Program-made: the position numbers and the translations under genes
The notes under the pieces: model-generated
Database searches by the model: none
What the model was told of the DNA's origin: nothing
Seen by the model: only the letters and a program-made list of their open reading frames with translations
In this document: positions 1 through 11,644 of the stretch, one piece after another
Position numbering within the stretch: the stretch's first letter is position 1
Layout of the letters: every line of letters begins with the position of its first letter
Assembly: GCA_024180945.1 (NCBI GenBank)
Contig: JAKSGN010000035.1
Span: 2,480,001 to 2,544,000 of the forward strand
Direction: 5' to 3'
Length of the DNA stretch: 64,000 nt
From: Macrophomina tecta
Lineage: Eukaryota > Ascomycota > Dothideomycetes > Botryosphaeriales > Botryosphaeriaceae

Positions 1-1197
1 CATCTGGACGCGGAATGCGAGACGCAGCAACCTCTTAACTCGCGGGCAGCCTCTTATCTGCAGCGGTCTGGCGGGTGGCAACGGCGATAGACGTCCAGTT
101 GGCAGGCCTTACTTTCAGGCGCGACGACCTCGACTTCGACCCTCGCGGCTCTCACACGCGCGATCCGCACAGCCGTCTCGGCATTCCAACCGAGTCAGCG
201 CGAGTGGAGCGCGGCGTCGGGGGGGCGCTGGAGATTGTTGCGTGGACGTGAGCAGGGCAGAGGAGATGCCGTCAGCACTCGCGGCTCGCCATTTGCTGGG
301 GACAGGCAGCCAAGACGCGGGCTAAGAGCTCCGCCAAGCGGGCGCGGAGCGAGAGGAGGGCGCCGCCATGGATGCCAGGACGAATACAAGTAGCGGCGCT
401 CCACCGTTTTCCGTCGCGTATCTGCCCAAGCCGGCTTACCTGATCTTTGCTGTACTGCTTCGACATTTGGCAGCTTGGCGCATCCAGCGAGGGGCGACAG
501 CAGCACGTTTGGGGCGTGAAGACACATCGCGGCGTGCCGTCTGAGCCGTTGAGGAGGCTCTGTTCCCCGCGCACAGAACATCGGGCGGGGCGCGCCTCCG
601 TCATTGCCCAGCCAGCGAGCGAGTAAGGCCGAGCGGTGGGCTCTGATAGCTGCGTCACCCGAAGCGGCAACATCCATGTACGCACGCCCTAGTTAAACAT
701 TGAAGTCCCATGCGTTTCGTTTCTCTCCCTCCGCCAGCTCCTCTGCCTCCTGCGCGCGGAGTCCCGAACCCCCGAGTTGCACCGCACAGCTGAGCTCATT
801 GCCGTGTGACGTGCAGACGCCCGCCTCGCTACCGCCACGCAGGGCCCGGCCAGCACCCTGCGCTTCGCCAGAAGATTCGCTGCCCTACCACCACAACACC
901 GCCGCCACCTCCACCACCGCCAGACCGCCGCTGTCGCCCTACCTCTTCGACATCCCCTACCACACCGCCCTGCGAGGCTATTAGGAGCGGCGACTGGGCG
1001 CGACCAGCGACTACATGCAGCACAGTCCAGCACCCGAATCCCCGGCGAGCAGCAGAGTTACTAGAGGCGCAGACTACACCGCGCCCTCCGTTTTCGTTGG
1101 CACATAATCCCTCCGGCCCGCGGCCCCCCCCGGACCCGCCCGCCTGTCGCTACCGCTACACGTTTCCTTTGTCGTACGCAAGAGGAGGGCTGTCAGG
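1..1197. other. Intergenic, upstream of the Nha1 gene
   Basis: I see no supportable gene. The open frames here are GC-rich, overlap on both strands and show no recognisable domain. The last 500 bases are C-rich with CCACCACAACACC-type stretches and probably include the promoter and 5' leader of the antiporter gene that starts at 1198. Confidence 0.5.
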
Positions 1198-4100
1198 ATG
1201 GCGTGGGAACACCTGTCCATCACCAAGCCGCACCTGGTGTACATCATCCTGGGCGGCTTCACCTCGCTTTTCATGCTCTGCTCCTCGGTGATCAAGGAGC
1301 GGCTGTACATAGGCGAAGCCACCGTGGCTACGCTGTGCGGCATCATCTTCGGGCCTCATGCCGCGAATTTAATCAATCCGCTGTCGTGGGGCAACACCGA
1401 TCTGATTACTCTCGAGTTCTCGCGTATCGTCCTGGTCGTCCAGTGTTTTGCCGTCGGCGTCGAATTGCCCAAGGCGTACATGGAGCGCCATTGGAGGTCC
1501 GTCACGGCCCTGCTGATCCCCGTCATGACCTTCGGTTGGTTGGTGACGAGCTTGTTTATCTGGGGCTTGATGCACGACTGGCTCAATTGGCTGGACAGCC
1601 TGTGCATTGCTGCCTGCGTCACCGCCACCGATCCTGTCCTGGCTTCCTCGGTCGTCGGCAAGGGCAAGTTCGCGAAGCGTGTGCCCAAGCACTTGCGTGA
1701 CCTCCTGTCCGCCGAGTCGGGCTGTAACGATGGCATGGCCTTCCCCTTCATTTACTTGGCCGTCTATATCATTCGCTACAAGCACGAGCCCAACGAGGTG
1801 GCCCTTCACTGGTTCTGTTACACTATCTTGTACGAATGCATCTTCGGCGCCATTTTCGGCGTGACTATCGGGTACATTGCCAGGCGTCTCATTAGGTACT
1901 CTCATGAGCGCGATCTCATTGATCGTGAGAGTTTCTTGGTCTTCTATTTCGTTCTCGCCCTCTTCTGTGCAGGGTCGGGTAGTTTGCTCGGTATGGATGA
2001 CTTGCTAATAGGATTCGCATGCGGCGTCGGCTTCAGTAACGACGGCTGGTTCTTGGAGAAGACCGAGGAATCCCATGTTTCAAACGTCATCGATTTGCTT
2101 ATCAACTTGACGTTCTTCGTCTACTTCGGAACCATCATCCCCTGGGAGCAGTTCAACGCGCCGAACATCATTGGAACCACCCCGTGGAGACTCGTCGTCA
2201 TTGCAATTCTCGTTCTGCTGTTCCGCCGAATCCCCATCATGATAGCAATGAAACCCCTGATCCCAGATATCAAGACCTACCGCGAGGCCCTTTTCGCCGG
2301 CCATTTCGGACCCATTGGAGTCGGCGCTCTCTTCATCGCCATTCTCGCTCGTGCCGAACTAGAGACTGGAGAAACGACTCCACTAGCCGAACTTCCACCA
2401 GAGGGATTCCCACATCTCAATATCATCGAGTTGATCTGGCCCATAACATGTTTCTTGGTCATCTGTTCTATCATAGTCCACGGTTCTTCCATTGCCGTGT
2501 TCACGCTCGGCAAGCACATCAACACCCTGACCCTGACCCTGTCCTACACCCAGGCCAACGAGGATGGTCCTACCTGGATGGATCGTCTCCCGCGTATTCA
2601 GTCCCGGTCCAAGAGTTCAATGTCCCTTCGCAGGCCTGGAGAGGGCGAGACTGATTCTTCATACGACGAGAAGAATGAATATGGAGGCGAAGGGCCCTTT
2701 GCTTTCCCTCGCAACTTCCTCAGAAACAAGAAGGATGAAGATGTTCAGAGTAGATCTTCCAGCCGTCGGCCGACTAGGCGTAAGAGAATGGAAGGAATGG
2801 GCCCTGGCGGGCCAATCAGTCAGTCCGCTATTAGACCAGCACGCCGCGAGCAGGATCCTGCCGACGTACCTCCCAACGCCCACGAGGACTCTGAGACGAC
2901 TGCTTTGAACAGCGATGAATCCCCTGACATCGAAAAGATTAACTCTCCTGAAGAGGAAGTGTATCAGGAGGGCGACAAGATGATCATCGAGGATGAAGAG
3001 GGCAATGTTCTGGAAGTCAAGGACGTCAAGGGCGAAACCAAAGAAGAGGTTGCACGCTCTGCGAGGCAAGAAGGCCGACGGCTACACAAGGAGAAGCATG
3101 TGCAAGGAGGCATCGCGCAGTCCGAGGACGACCAGCGTGTGGACGAGGGTGCCAAGGTTGCTCACGAAGTCAAGGACGCGGCCGAGCACCCGAAGAAGCA
3201 TTGGCGTGATATGGGCAAAATGCTACATCGTCGTCACACTGAACTTGAAGCAGAGCAGTCACAGAAGAAAAAGCGTGGACCTGCCCTGGCCTACCAATTC
3301 GGCAATACGATCATCGTGGAAGACGAAGACGGCGAGGTCATCAAGAAATACGACATTCCCCACGAATCTTCGAAGCCGGGCGAGAAGGGCCCTGCCGCCG
3401 AGAAGACCCGTCAACGTCTCGCACGCATGGGTACCTATCTCGGCATGTCCCATGGCGACGCGGAAGCGGCAGCGACGCACGGGGAAGCAGCCGGCGAGGG
3501 CGCCAGCAAGTCGACGCGTGACGAGAAGAGGAAGAAGAGGATGCAGGAGGAGCAGAGCGATGACGAACACATCCGCTTTACGGTCAACGCGGGCGGCCGC
3601 CGCATGAGCAAGGCCGAATTCATTCAGCAGATTCAGCAGATGGACCCCAAGGCGCGGACCAAGTTCGTCGAGAACAGTGACGTGCCCGAGCGTGTCAAGG
3701 AAGAGGCTCGCCACGATGCGCGTGAGCACGAACAAAACAAGCAGAAGGCTGTTACCGCTACTGCCGCCACAGGCGAGAGTAACGGCGACGGCACCGCCGG
3801 TGGTGCGCGCGTCTCGGCTTCCAAGGAGAGCGCGCCCAAGGGCCCCGAGGGCCTTACCCTCGTCGATTCGGATGACGAGGAAGTGCCGTTCCACAGCGTG
3901 CGTGATGCTCTCGGCGGCCGCCAGACCGCTGCCGAGGCCCGCCGTCGCCAGGCCGCATCCACATCCGCTGCTAGAGCCAGTTCATCCCGCTCCCCAGCCG
4001 CTGCCTCCACGGCTGGTCCGCTCGGCCGCCCTAGCACCGAGGGCTCGTCATCCAGTCGTCGCGGCATCGCCGCAGGCAAGGTCGCCGGCCGCACCGAGAA

Positions 4101-4602
4101 GGGCGACAAGCTCCGCGCGCAGCCGACGCATCTTGATGAGGGCGAGACGGCGGCAGAAAGGAGAAGGAGAGAGGGCGCATTGGGGTTGGGGGGCGGTGGG
4201 GATGACACGAGTGATAGTGAGGATGAGGAAGAGGGAGGGAAGGGTATCAGGCGGCAGGCACCGGCAGAGAGGAAGGCGGCAAAAGCGGTGGCGGAAAGGG
4301 AGAGGGAAGAGGAAGAGGCGGAGGCGGAGAGGGAGAGGATGAGGAAGGCGGAGGAGGAGGCGGAGCGAGAGAGGAAGAGGAAGGAGCAGGAAGAGGAAGA
4401 GGCCGCGAAACAGAAGACTCCGGGTATTAGGTTCGCGGAACCGACTAAGCCGACAGAGCAGCAGCAACAGAGTGGTGGTAGTGGTGAGGGGAATGCTGAT
4501 GGGGAAAATGGAGGTGCTGATGGGGCGGACGGGAGTGGGAATGGTGGGGGGAAGGGACATCATAAGAGGAGTTCGAGTGGCTTGAGGTGGTTCAAGAAGT
4601 GA
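1198..4602 (+). CDS. nha1: Na+(K+)/H+ antiporter, Nha1/Sod2 family
   Basis: A 1134-residue plasma-membrane antiporter that exports Na+ or K+ in exchange for protons. The first 440 or so residues are a run of hydrophobic segments. Family hallmarks are visible: ATDPVLASSVV, and ESGCNDGMAFP, whose Asn-Asp pair is the expected cation site. The remaining 690 residues are a long hydrophilic tail, as in yeast Nha1, where the tail tunes activity and signalling. The tail carries two related acidic motifs, MIIEDEEGNVLEVKD and TIIVEDEDGEVIKKYD, and ends in a Glu/Arg/Lys-rich, probably coiled-coil stretch followed by a Gly/Asn-rich end. The gene is a single exon. ATG at 1198 gives the start expected for the family, immediately before the first membrane segment. 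It converges on the hem3 gene downstream. Confidence 0.93.
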   Translation: MAWEHLSITKPHLVYIILGGFTSLFMLCSSVIKERLYIGEATVATLCGIIFGPHAANLINPLSWGNTDLITLEFSRIVLVVQCFAVGVELPKAYMERHWRSVTALLIPVMTFGWLVTSLFIWGLMHDWLNWLDSLCIAACVTATDPVLASSVVGKGKFAKRVPKHLRDLLSAESGCNDGMAFPFIYLAVYIIRYKHEPNEVALHWFCYTILYECIFGAIFGVTIGYIARRLIRYSHERDLIDRESFLVFYFVLALFCAGSGSLLGMDDLLIGFACGVGFSNDGWFLEKTEESHVSNVIDLLINLTFFVYFGTIIPWEQFNAPNIIGTTPWRLVVIAILVLLFRRIPIMIAMKPLIPDIKTYREALFAGHFGPIGVGALFIAILARAELETGETTPLAELPPEGFPHLNIIELIWPITCFLVICSIIVHGSSIAVFTLGKHINTLTLTLSYTQANEDGPTWMDRLPRIQSRSKSSMSLRRPGEGETDSSYDEKNEYGGEGPFAFPRNFLRNKKDEDVQSRSSSRRPTRRKRMEGMGPGGPISQSAIRPARREQDPADVPPNAHEDSETTALNSDESPDIEKINSPEEEVYQEGDKMIIEDEEGNVLEVKDVKGETKEEVARSARQEGRRLHKEKHVQGGIAQSEDDQRVDEGAKVAHEVKDAAEHPKKHWRDMGKMLHRRHTELEAEQSQKKKRGPALAYQFGNTIIVEDEDGEVIKKYDIPHESSKPGEKGPAAEKTRQRLARMGTYLGMSHGDAEAAATHGEAAGEGASKSTRDEKRKKRMQEEQSDDEHIRFTVNAGGRRMSKAEFIQQIQQMDPKARTKFVENSDVPERVKEEARHDAREHEQNKQKAVTATAATGESNGDGTAGGARVSASKESAPKGPEGLTLVDSDDEEVPFHSVRDALGGRQTAAEARRRQAASTSAARASSSRSPAAASTAGPLGRPSTEGSSSSRRGIAAGKVAGRTEKGDKLRAQPTHLDEGETAAERRRREGALGLGGGGDDTSDSEDEEEGGKGIRRQAPAERKAAKAVAEREREEEEAEAERERMRKAEEEAERERKRKEQEEEEAAKQKTPGIRFAEPTKPTEQQQQSGGSGEGNADGENGGADGADGSGNGGGKGHHKRSSSGLRWFKK

Positions 4603-5820
4603 TGAATGGACGTGGTTGGGATGATGAACACGCCAACAAAAAAGAGATGACGTGATGGGTGGGGATGACGGTTAAATGCCTTCTGGCTTCCTTTTCGCAT
4701 TTTAGATACGTACTTCTTTTTCTCTCGACCGAGCTGAGCTGAGCTACTATTAGCTTCTCATACGTAATACCTATTTTGTTTCTACAGACCGCTTTGTCAT
4801 TTTGTCTTCTGCCCCATTTATGAACTACTGGGTAGGTTGGATGGCATCCTTGAGGTTCTTCGTCAGAGTCTCCTTTCTTTGGGAGCCAGTGCAGAAGAAT
4901 TTCCTTGAAACAAGACCACTTAGAAGTACTTGCCTGTGTGGAATAGTTGGTACTCGGACTCTCGGGTTCGGCAGAGTGAATATCAAAAGAGAGCAGGTGA
5001 ATAAGCACACTGAGATGTCGCGCGTCCAATTGGAAAATATCACTCATAGACTTTTATCGCAATTGATACGTATACAATCGTCGTGGTCGCAGCTTCTCTG
5101 CTAGCGACATTTTACTCTTGTGGACAAAAAGTTTATGTGGTTCGTTGCTAGGTGGTGGTTCGTCGAATGCTGGTTTATGTTCAGTGTTGGGTTGATATCT
5201 TAAGCTCCTTTCACTCTTCGTAGATATGCCAAACCGGCACCTTGCCTCTCGAGGAACTAGATGGCTTTTCAAGGCTGACGCTCGGCCAGAAGATCTTAGT
5301 GCGGGATAATCTGCTTTCTGCTTGTCATGGCTTTATGAGACTGGCGATGCTGCCCTTCTACCTGGAGCTGAAGCGCTCTTCCGGACGACAATATACAAGT
5401 TGGTGCGGAAATATCCACCTGTGCATGCTCGCTCGTGCTCTAGCACCGCGTAGCTTTTGCCAGTGTTACTAGAAAGAGCTTAGTGCATTGAGCTTAGTGT
5501 ATGAAGAGTATGACGGTCTGCCTTAAATTGATATTCGATTACAACGAAGACGAATTGATACATTTTCATTACATTGGGTGCCCACGGAGCTTCTACACAA
5601 TGAGGTCCATCTCATAGTTGTCGACCCCGGAACATTCTTATATGCAGCCCTCTAACTTTATCCTCGCCAATGTGGTAATTTTTGTATGGGCAGACCCGTA
5701 TAATATGCCATGAACAACAGAGAGGAGATTTCCCGTGCCATCGCTTCGCCTGAACATCCATGCTGCATTGACGCAATGTGACCCTTTTCCAGTTCCTTTT
5801 TAACCATTTATTCCCTTCTC
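4603..5820. other. Intergenic between convergent Nha1 and Hem3 genes
   Basis: This should hold the two 3' untranslated regions. The sequence is moderately AT-rich with no conserved reading frame. The short open frames here match nothing I know. Confidence 0.5.
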
Positions 5821-7099
5821 TTACGCATCGCCCTGCGCCTCAACGATCTTCCGATTCAAGTTAATCTTCTCCAAAATGCCCGCCGCGCCCCTCTCGATCA
5901 AGCCCTGCGCCACCGTCCTGCCAAACTGGTCCGACGCCTCCCTACTATCCACCTTCGCCGTCAGCTCCACCTCTGCAGACTCCGTCCCGTCCAAACTCGC
6001 CACGACAGCGCGCATGATGAGCTCATCCCCGTCCTCCGTCACCCACTCCGTCTCGACGCCAATCGGCACGCTACAACCGCCCTCGAGCGTCCGCATCAGG
6101 CTGCGCTCAGCCAAACACGCCCGCGCCGTGCGCTCGCATCCGACCTTCCCCAGCAACGCCAGCGTCGCTTTATCATCCTCCCTCACCTCGATCGCCAGCG
6201 CGCCCTGGCCGACGGCGTACATCATGCCGCCGTTGCTCTTGCTCAAATAGCTCGTGATGCGGTCCTGCAAGCCCAAGCGCTTCAGTCCGGCCGCGGCGAG
6301 GATCAGGCCGGTGTACTGCACCGCGTCCGGGTCGGTGCTGTCGAGCTTGGCGAGGCGGGTGCCGACGTTGCCGCGCACGTCGGCGAAGCGCAGGTGCGGG
6401 TGCAGGCGCCTCAGCTGCGCGGAGCGGCGCACCGACGACGTGCCGATGACGGAGCCGGCGGGGAGCGAGGCGATGTCCGCGTAGGTCGCGGCTTTGGAGG
6501 GGTCGGCCGCCAGCGAGGCTTTGAGGACGAAGGCGTCGCGCGGGTCTTCGCGGGGCAAGATGGCGCCGATGCTCATGCCGGGCGGCAGTTGGGTGGGCAT
6601 GTCTGTAGCGTTGAATGCAGTCTTTAGCTTCAGGCATCTGGGGCTGGCTGAGGTAATTGGAAGCGTACAGCTCCCCCGAGGTGAGGAGGAGCCTTTGCCG
6701 TCCCTTTCAGATCCGCGTACTATTGAGACTGAAGCCTCAATCCTACCACCGCGAGGAGCAGGAGGGGGGAGGGGGGGCAATCTCACCCTTCAAACAATGC
6801 ACGATCAGATCCAATTCCCCCTTAGCCAGCATCGCCTCCAACTCGTGCGTCCACAGGCTCTTAGCCCCGAATTCGTGCAGCGCCGTCGTCTGGTTCTTGT
6901 CGCCCATGGTCGCCATGGCGTGGATTTTGTACTTCCGCTCCGGCCATGCCTCCTTCAGCGACGCCTCGACCAGGTCTGCCTGTATACGCGCAAGTACTGA
7001 TCGCCGCGTGCCGATGTTGACGACGGGGAGCTCTGAAGTTGCGGCGGCGGAGGTCTGTGGCGGTGGCGCGGTGGCCATTTCACTGCCTTCGGCGGCCAT
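5821..7099 (-). CDS. hem3: Porphobilinogen deaminase (hydroxymethylbilane synthase)
   Basis: Third enzyme of heme synthesis: it polymerises four porphobilinogens into hydroxymethylbilane in the cytosol. Two exons, 7099-6787 and 6602-5821, encode 364 residues. The 184-nt intron (6786-6603) begins GTGAGA and ends CTACAG, and splicing restores the family motif LKDMPTQLPPG. Other signatures are NIGTRRSVLARIQ near the N-terminus, SVRRSAQLRR, RGNVGTRLAKLD and EGGCSVPIG, whose Cys carries the dipyrromethane cofactor. The start chosen is the ATG at 7099 (MAAEGSE); a second in-frame ATG lies seven codons later. The frame stays open upstream of 7099 without conserved sequence, so it was not used. Length is normal for fungal Hem3. 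Confidence 0.95.
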
Positions 7100-7780
7100 T
7101 GCGAGGCAAGAATTGTTCGGAAAGTACGTGTCGTGGTAGAATTGAGGAGGTCGATAGGGTCGCGGAGGCGCGATCAGTGTTTTTGGCTTGTCGAATGGAG
7201 GTTTGTGATTGGCAAGGTGGGATGTGCGGCGTTGCGGCTGACAGAACCGCGGGGCAACGCCGGCTGGCCGAATCTGATTTCGGTCCGGCAATCTGGTCTG
7301 GTCTATAAGTCCTTTTTGGGGCAATGAGTCCTTGGAGACCTGTTAATTTCACATCTCAGCAGGATATCACTAGAATAGACAGGATACGCCTTGAAATCTT
7401 TTCTTTCCAGTAGCATTGCGGCTTCTTCGCCTATGCTTGATCTTCCCCATTTCTCATTGATGAGCAATGGCAGTTCACCTTCTCAGGAATTTCTTCCCCC
7501 AGTCTCCTTCATCACCTTAGGTATCTATCCTCCCTTCTTCGCCTACTTTGTTGTTTTACAGGATCCATCTACTTTTCTTCATCTGCCAGCTAAACATCCT
7601 CCACTGAGATTGTCGACGAACTCATTACTCTCCTAAACCTCTCCGGCATTATCCGCTTTGCTGTCTTTCTCCGAAAACATCCAGCAAATCGTGACCGTCA
7701 TTTATTCCAGCCACTCGTATCTCCATTCATCGTATAAAGTTCCGACCCGCCGATCCTAACCAATGAAGGAATATACACGT
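7100..7780. other. Intergenic: hem3 promoter and mkt1 3' region
   Basis: About 680 bases between the start of hem3 and the end of mkt1, both on the minus strand. It should hold the hem3 promoter and the mkt1 terminator. I see no coding sequence. Confidence 0.5.
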
Positions 7781-10064
7781 TCAGCGCCTAGGCGCCAACC
7801 ACTTGTTCACTTCATCCCACATCGCGCCATCCCGCACCAGACCAGCCTGGCTAGCCTTCTTGACGCCAGCGTACACAGCATCCCACAGTTTGAAAGCGAT
7901 GTCCAGATCACCTGAAAGGTCGAGACTCTCCGGGAACCAGTCGCGCGCTGCACGTGTCTTGGTGCTGGCCTTCGCTTCAGGCGTGGTCGGGTCGGGCTGA
8001 ATGTGCAGCTCGTCAAGGTACGACTTGACAGCGATGCCCATCGCACAGTCGTTGGGAAGGAGGAAGGGCAGCTTGATGCCGAGATCCGTGTAGTCGCTGC
8101 GGTCACGCTCCGCATCGCCATTGAGGAGGAGCGTCGTCAGACTGACTTCAGCTAGGTCCCGGAGACAACTGCGCACCGAGGAGATGACAGAGTGGTAGCC
8201 CAACAGGTGCCTGCTTAGCGGACCGGTGAAACCAATGGGCTTGTGGCGCAGCTTGCCCAAGCAAGCAACGCGGGAAACTAGAAGGTTGTTCTTCTTGTCG
8301 GACTCCGAGCCACGGATGGGCGGGCCACCGTACGAGGGGAACATATCCTTAGAAGTGAGAACATTGAGACGGGCAAGCTCCATGGCAATGAAAACGGCCT
8401 CCTCCAGCTCAGGACGGCCACCGAGAGCCGCAATAGCAGCATGCAACGCCTCACCCCAAGGTGTGAGGTTATGTTTAGAGTCCACGAATTCCCGGAGCTG
8501 AAGGAAACGCCATACAGAGTTGTAGAGAAGTTCATCGCTTGCACTGAGAAGCTTTGATTTGTCCTTCTGGGTCACTGTCTTTGCAGCGAAGTCGGGATCC
8601 TTGAGAGACTGAATGGCGAAGCCAATAGTCTCTGATCCCTCCAGCAACTTGACCTTTTCCTGGATCAATGCGGCCTTCACATTCCAGTTGCTCAAGATGG
8701 GGCGGAAATCAGGCGCTTCCCTCATGGAGATGGTCCTGGGATTATTGCGATCAAACCAAGTGTAGAGCGACACGTCCTTGTGCTGGTAAAAGCGATGCAG
8801 GGACGACGATAAGAGACCAATTGTGGTGTTCCTAAGGGGAACAAGTTTGTCGCGCACAAGCTCGCGGTACTCCTGAGATTCGCCACCATCAAGCGGGGCA
8901 ATCTCAATGATCTCAGCTGAAGTGCGCATAGTCAGCACTCTGGAGCCGATGACACCCCTCGATAGGTAGAAGTAGATCTCGTCGGGCAGACGCTGGCTCA
9001 TGAACTCGTGGACATCGCCGGGAGCGTGATCGTTATTAAAGACCTCGATCTTGCCGTCGAGGGTAAGGACAATGTGGTGCTGGATGGACATCTTGGCTCG
9101 CATGAACTTATCCGTGTAGTTCATGGAGCGGAGCTTGGGATCGTCCTGGTAATTCTGGCAGACGGACATGCCAGTGCGTCCTAACGACATCATCATTTCG
9201 ACGGCACCCCTGATCTTGGGCTTGTTCCTGCGAGGGGAAGCCTCGAGCATGGGAAGAGGGGGAAGCAGCTCAGAGCCCGCGAGCAAGCAAGCATCAACGA
9301 ATTGGTCGGGGGCCAGATTTCCCAGATCGCTGATGCATTGCCGCCTACCCATCCATGTGAATTCGCCGCGCTCCCAATCCCAACCGGTAATGACTCGGTC
9401 GATGTCGAAGAACAGTAGTTCAGAAGGACCGGCGATGGCCTGCCACAAGTGCTTCGCGTTCTTCTCGAAGTATGCAAGCTGCAGTTTTATCAGCATATTG
9501 TCCTCTACACGCGCGATTTTTGATGTGTACCTGGCCCCAGGCGGTGTACGGCGCGACAATGAACTCGGCGCCAGCCTCGTTCAATAGAGACTGGAAGTTG
9601 CGCAAGTAATCGTCGTTTCTCGTAGATGCTATATTACCAAAGCCTCGTCAGCGGGTGGCTCCAAGAGCAAGTGCGTATAAGGATCACATACGGGCTTCGC
9701 CAAAGGTGGTAACGGCGCGCTCCGCCTCGCTCTGGTTATAGAGTTCCCAGGCTTCGGCAGTGACGCGCGAGGCTTCATCCGAGGTGCGAAATAGCTTCTC
9801 GCGCCTGCCGATGTCCAAGCCATTGAAGACGAAGAGCGGCTGAATTTTGTGATTCTTCCAACGCTGCAGGTCGTCGTCCACGAGGCGCTTCATGGAGAAG
9901 GGCAGACCACCAAGAGCGGGGAGCAGCGGTTCCTTCCATTGCGGGTCGTTGAGCAGGCGGTTCAGATGGTCGGCGGCGTCGATTGCGACAGAGCATCCGG
10001 CGAGCTCCTCGAGCTTGGAGTGCTCCGCCAAGCTGGCAGCCCAGTCGTCGTGGGTCGAGATCAT
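7781..10064 (-). CDS. mkt1: Mkt1-like XPG-fold post-transcriptional regulator
   Basis: Three exons, 10064-9692, 9628-9531 and 9478-7781, give 722 residues. The introns are 63 nt (GTATGT...TAG) and 52 nt (GTACAC...CAG). The N-terminus has an XPG-N-like region (CSVAIDAADHLNRLL, LGGLPFSMKRLVDDDL, IQPLFVFNGLDIGRR). The middle has the XPG-I-like segment FIVAPYTAWGQLAYFEK followed by GPSELLFFDIDRVITG, and the long C-terminal part matches Mkt1 architecture. In yeast Mkt1 works with Pbp1 on mRNAs such as HO and has lost nuclease function. Here too the acidic cluster of active XPG nucleases is not evident. Yeast Mkt1 is 830 residues, so the size is somewhat short. The start shares a 339-base gap with a divergent oxygenase gene. 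Confidence 0.88.
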
Positions 10065-10403
10065 GTTGTCCAGGCTCGACAGCGGCGTCGGGGAGAGGGA
10101 CGGAGGGGCGGGCGTGTGAATTTTAGGACGGAGCCAGTAGAGAGGAAAGGGAAAGGTCAGGCGCGACGCACTCCGCGTCGAGGAGACGGCGAAAGGAGGG
10201 CGGCGGAGTGGTGGAGGTGGGCACTCGGGAGGCCGCTGGAGCTGTTCTGGCGAGGAGCGAGCTGGCGGAGCTGCGTGGTCAGTGGTCGGTCGTGTCGCAC
10301 TAGCGCAGCCGGCCCGAGCGCCTCAGCCCTACGGGAGATGGACGCCCGCCCGCAACTCAACACCGCGCTCTAACTCACGCCCTGCTACACCACTGCCCTC
10401 GCA
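10065..10403. promoter_or_regulatory. Divergent promoter between mkt1 and 2OG oxygenase
   Basis: A 339-base GC-rich gap separates the start codons of two genes pointing away from each other, so both promoters must lie here or overlap neighbouring sequence. No specific binding site is identified. Confidence 0.5.
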
Positions 10404-11644
10404 ATGGCCTCCGCGAACGGCACCAGCGCCAGAATCCCTGTCATCGACGTCTCCACATCCACTGATGATGTTGCCAAGCAACTACTAGACGCTGCCTCCA
10501 CCCATGGATTCATCTTTGTGAGCAATTACGGCGGCATCCTGCCGCCGGACGACGTTCGCGCGGTCTTTGACCTGGTACTTTACATACCCATCTTCAATCG
10601 GCCAATTCCTAACATCTCAAGTCTCGTACATTTTTCAAGTCTCCCCGTGAAGTGAAGGCAGAATGCTCTTATCAGAAAGGAAAAAACCAGGGCTGGGTCG
10701 GCATGCACACCGAGACCCTGGATCCCAAGAGCCAGAAGGTAGACTTCTTACGTGCACCCTAGAATGCATACCTCGTCTGCTCGCAGATTTCGTTTTTCTC
10801 AGCCCCAACCAGCCGTCCTTGGTTCTATCATCGCCCCACCTTTGAGTCCCGTTCTAACAGAACCATAGCGAGGTGACTTCAAAGAGTTCGCCACCTTCCC
10901 ACCACTTTCCCCTTGACCACTCACTCAAAACCTCCCGCCAGAGCCTTCAACATCGGCGAATACACGCCCGACAACCACGCCCCGCAACCACTCCCCTCCC
11001 CCCTCCGCCCACACGAATCCCAACTCGGCGCCTTCCAAACGCGCTGCCACGCCCTTTGCAACCACCTACTTCGCCTCTTCGCACAAGCCCTCGAGATCCC
11101 CGGTGCCGAAGGCGGCGCCTCCTGGTTCGCCTCGCGCCACGACCGGGCCGCCGGTCCCTCAGGTTCCATTCTCCGCCTGCTCTACTACCCCTCGATGCCG
11201 CCGATCGACGAGGGCACTGACATCCGCGCCGGCGCGCATTCCGACTACGGCAGCGTGACACTGCTCTTCCAGCAGCCGCGCGGCCAGCCGGGCCTGGAGA
11301 TCCTGACGCAGTCGGGCGCGTGGGCGCCGGTGCCCGTCAACCCGACCGGCGACGAGGCGCAGCCGCCTGTGCTGGTCAACATCGGCGATCTACTGAGCTA
11401 CTGGACGGATGGCTTGTTGAAGAGCACGGTGCATCGTGTCGTGTTTCCCAAAGAGACGGAAAGGGGTGTGGGCGAGGATAGGTACAGTATTGCATATTTC
11501 TGCCATCCAGTGGACGATGCGAAGCTTGTCCCGGTGCCGAGCAGGGTGGTGAGGGACAAAGGCGGTAAGGAAGGTGCCGGAGAGAGGGCGACGGTGCTGA
11601 CGGCGAAAGACCATCTCTTGGAGAGGCTAGCAGCAACCTACTGA
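10404..11644 (+). CDS. 2-oxoglutarate/Fe(II) oxygenase, isopenicillin-N-synthase-like
   Basis: Four exons, 10404-10574, 10622-10738, 10869-10885 and 10942-11644, encode 335 residues. The third exon is only 17 nt. It is supported because joining it rebuilds RGDFKEAFNIGEY, a block typical of this family. The N-terminal DIOX_N part begins RIPVIDVSTS. The 2OG-FeII core has the iron triad H201 and D203 (AHSDYG) and H266 (STVHRVV), and R282-Y-S284 for 2-oxoglutarate binding. Family members oxidise small molecules; the substrate cannot be told from sequence and there is no biosynthetic cluster around it. The donor of the last intron (GTTCGC) is unusual. It is divergent from mkt1. Confidence 0.88.

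Noticed and set aside
7781..10064. Active XPG/FEN1-type nuclease
   Set aside because: The overall layout fits Mkt1, and the acidic catalytic cluster of XPG nucleases is not evident, so nuclease activity was not called.
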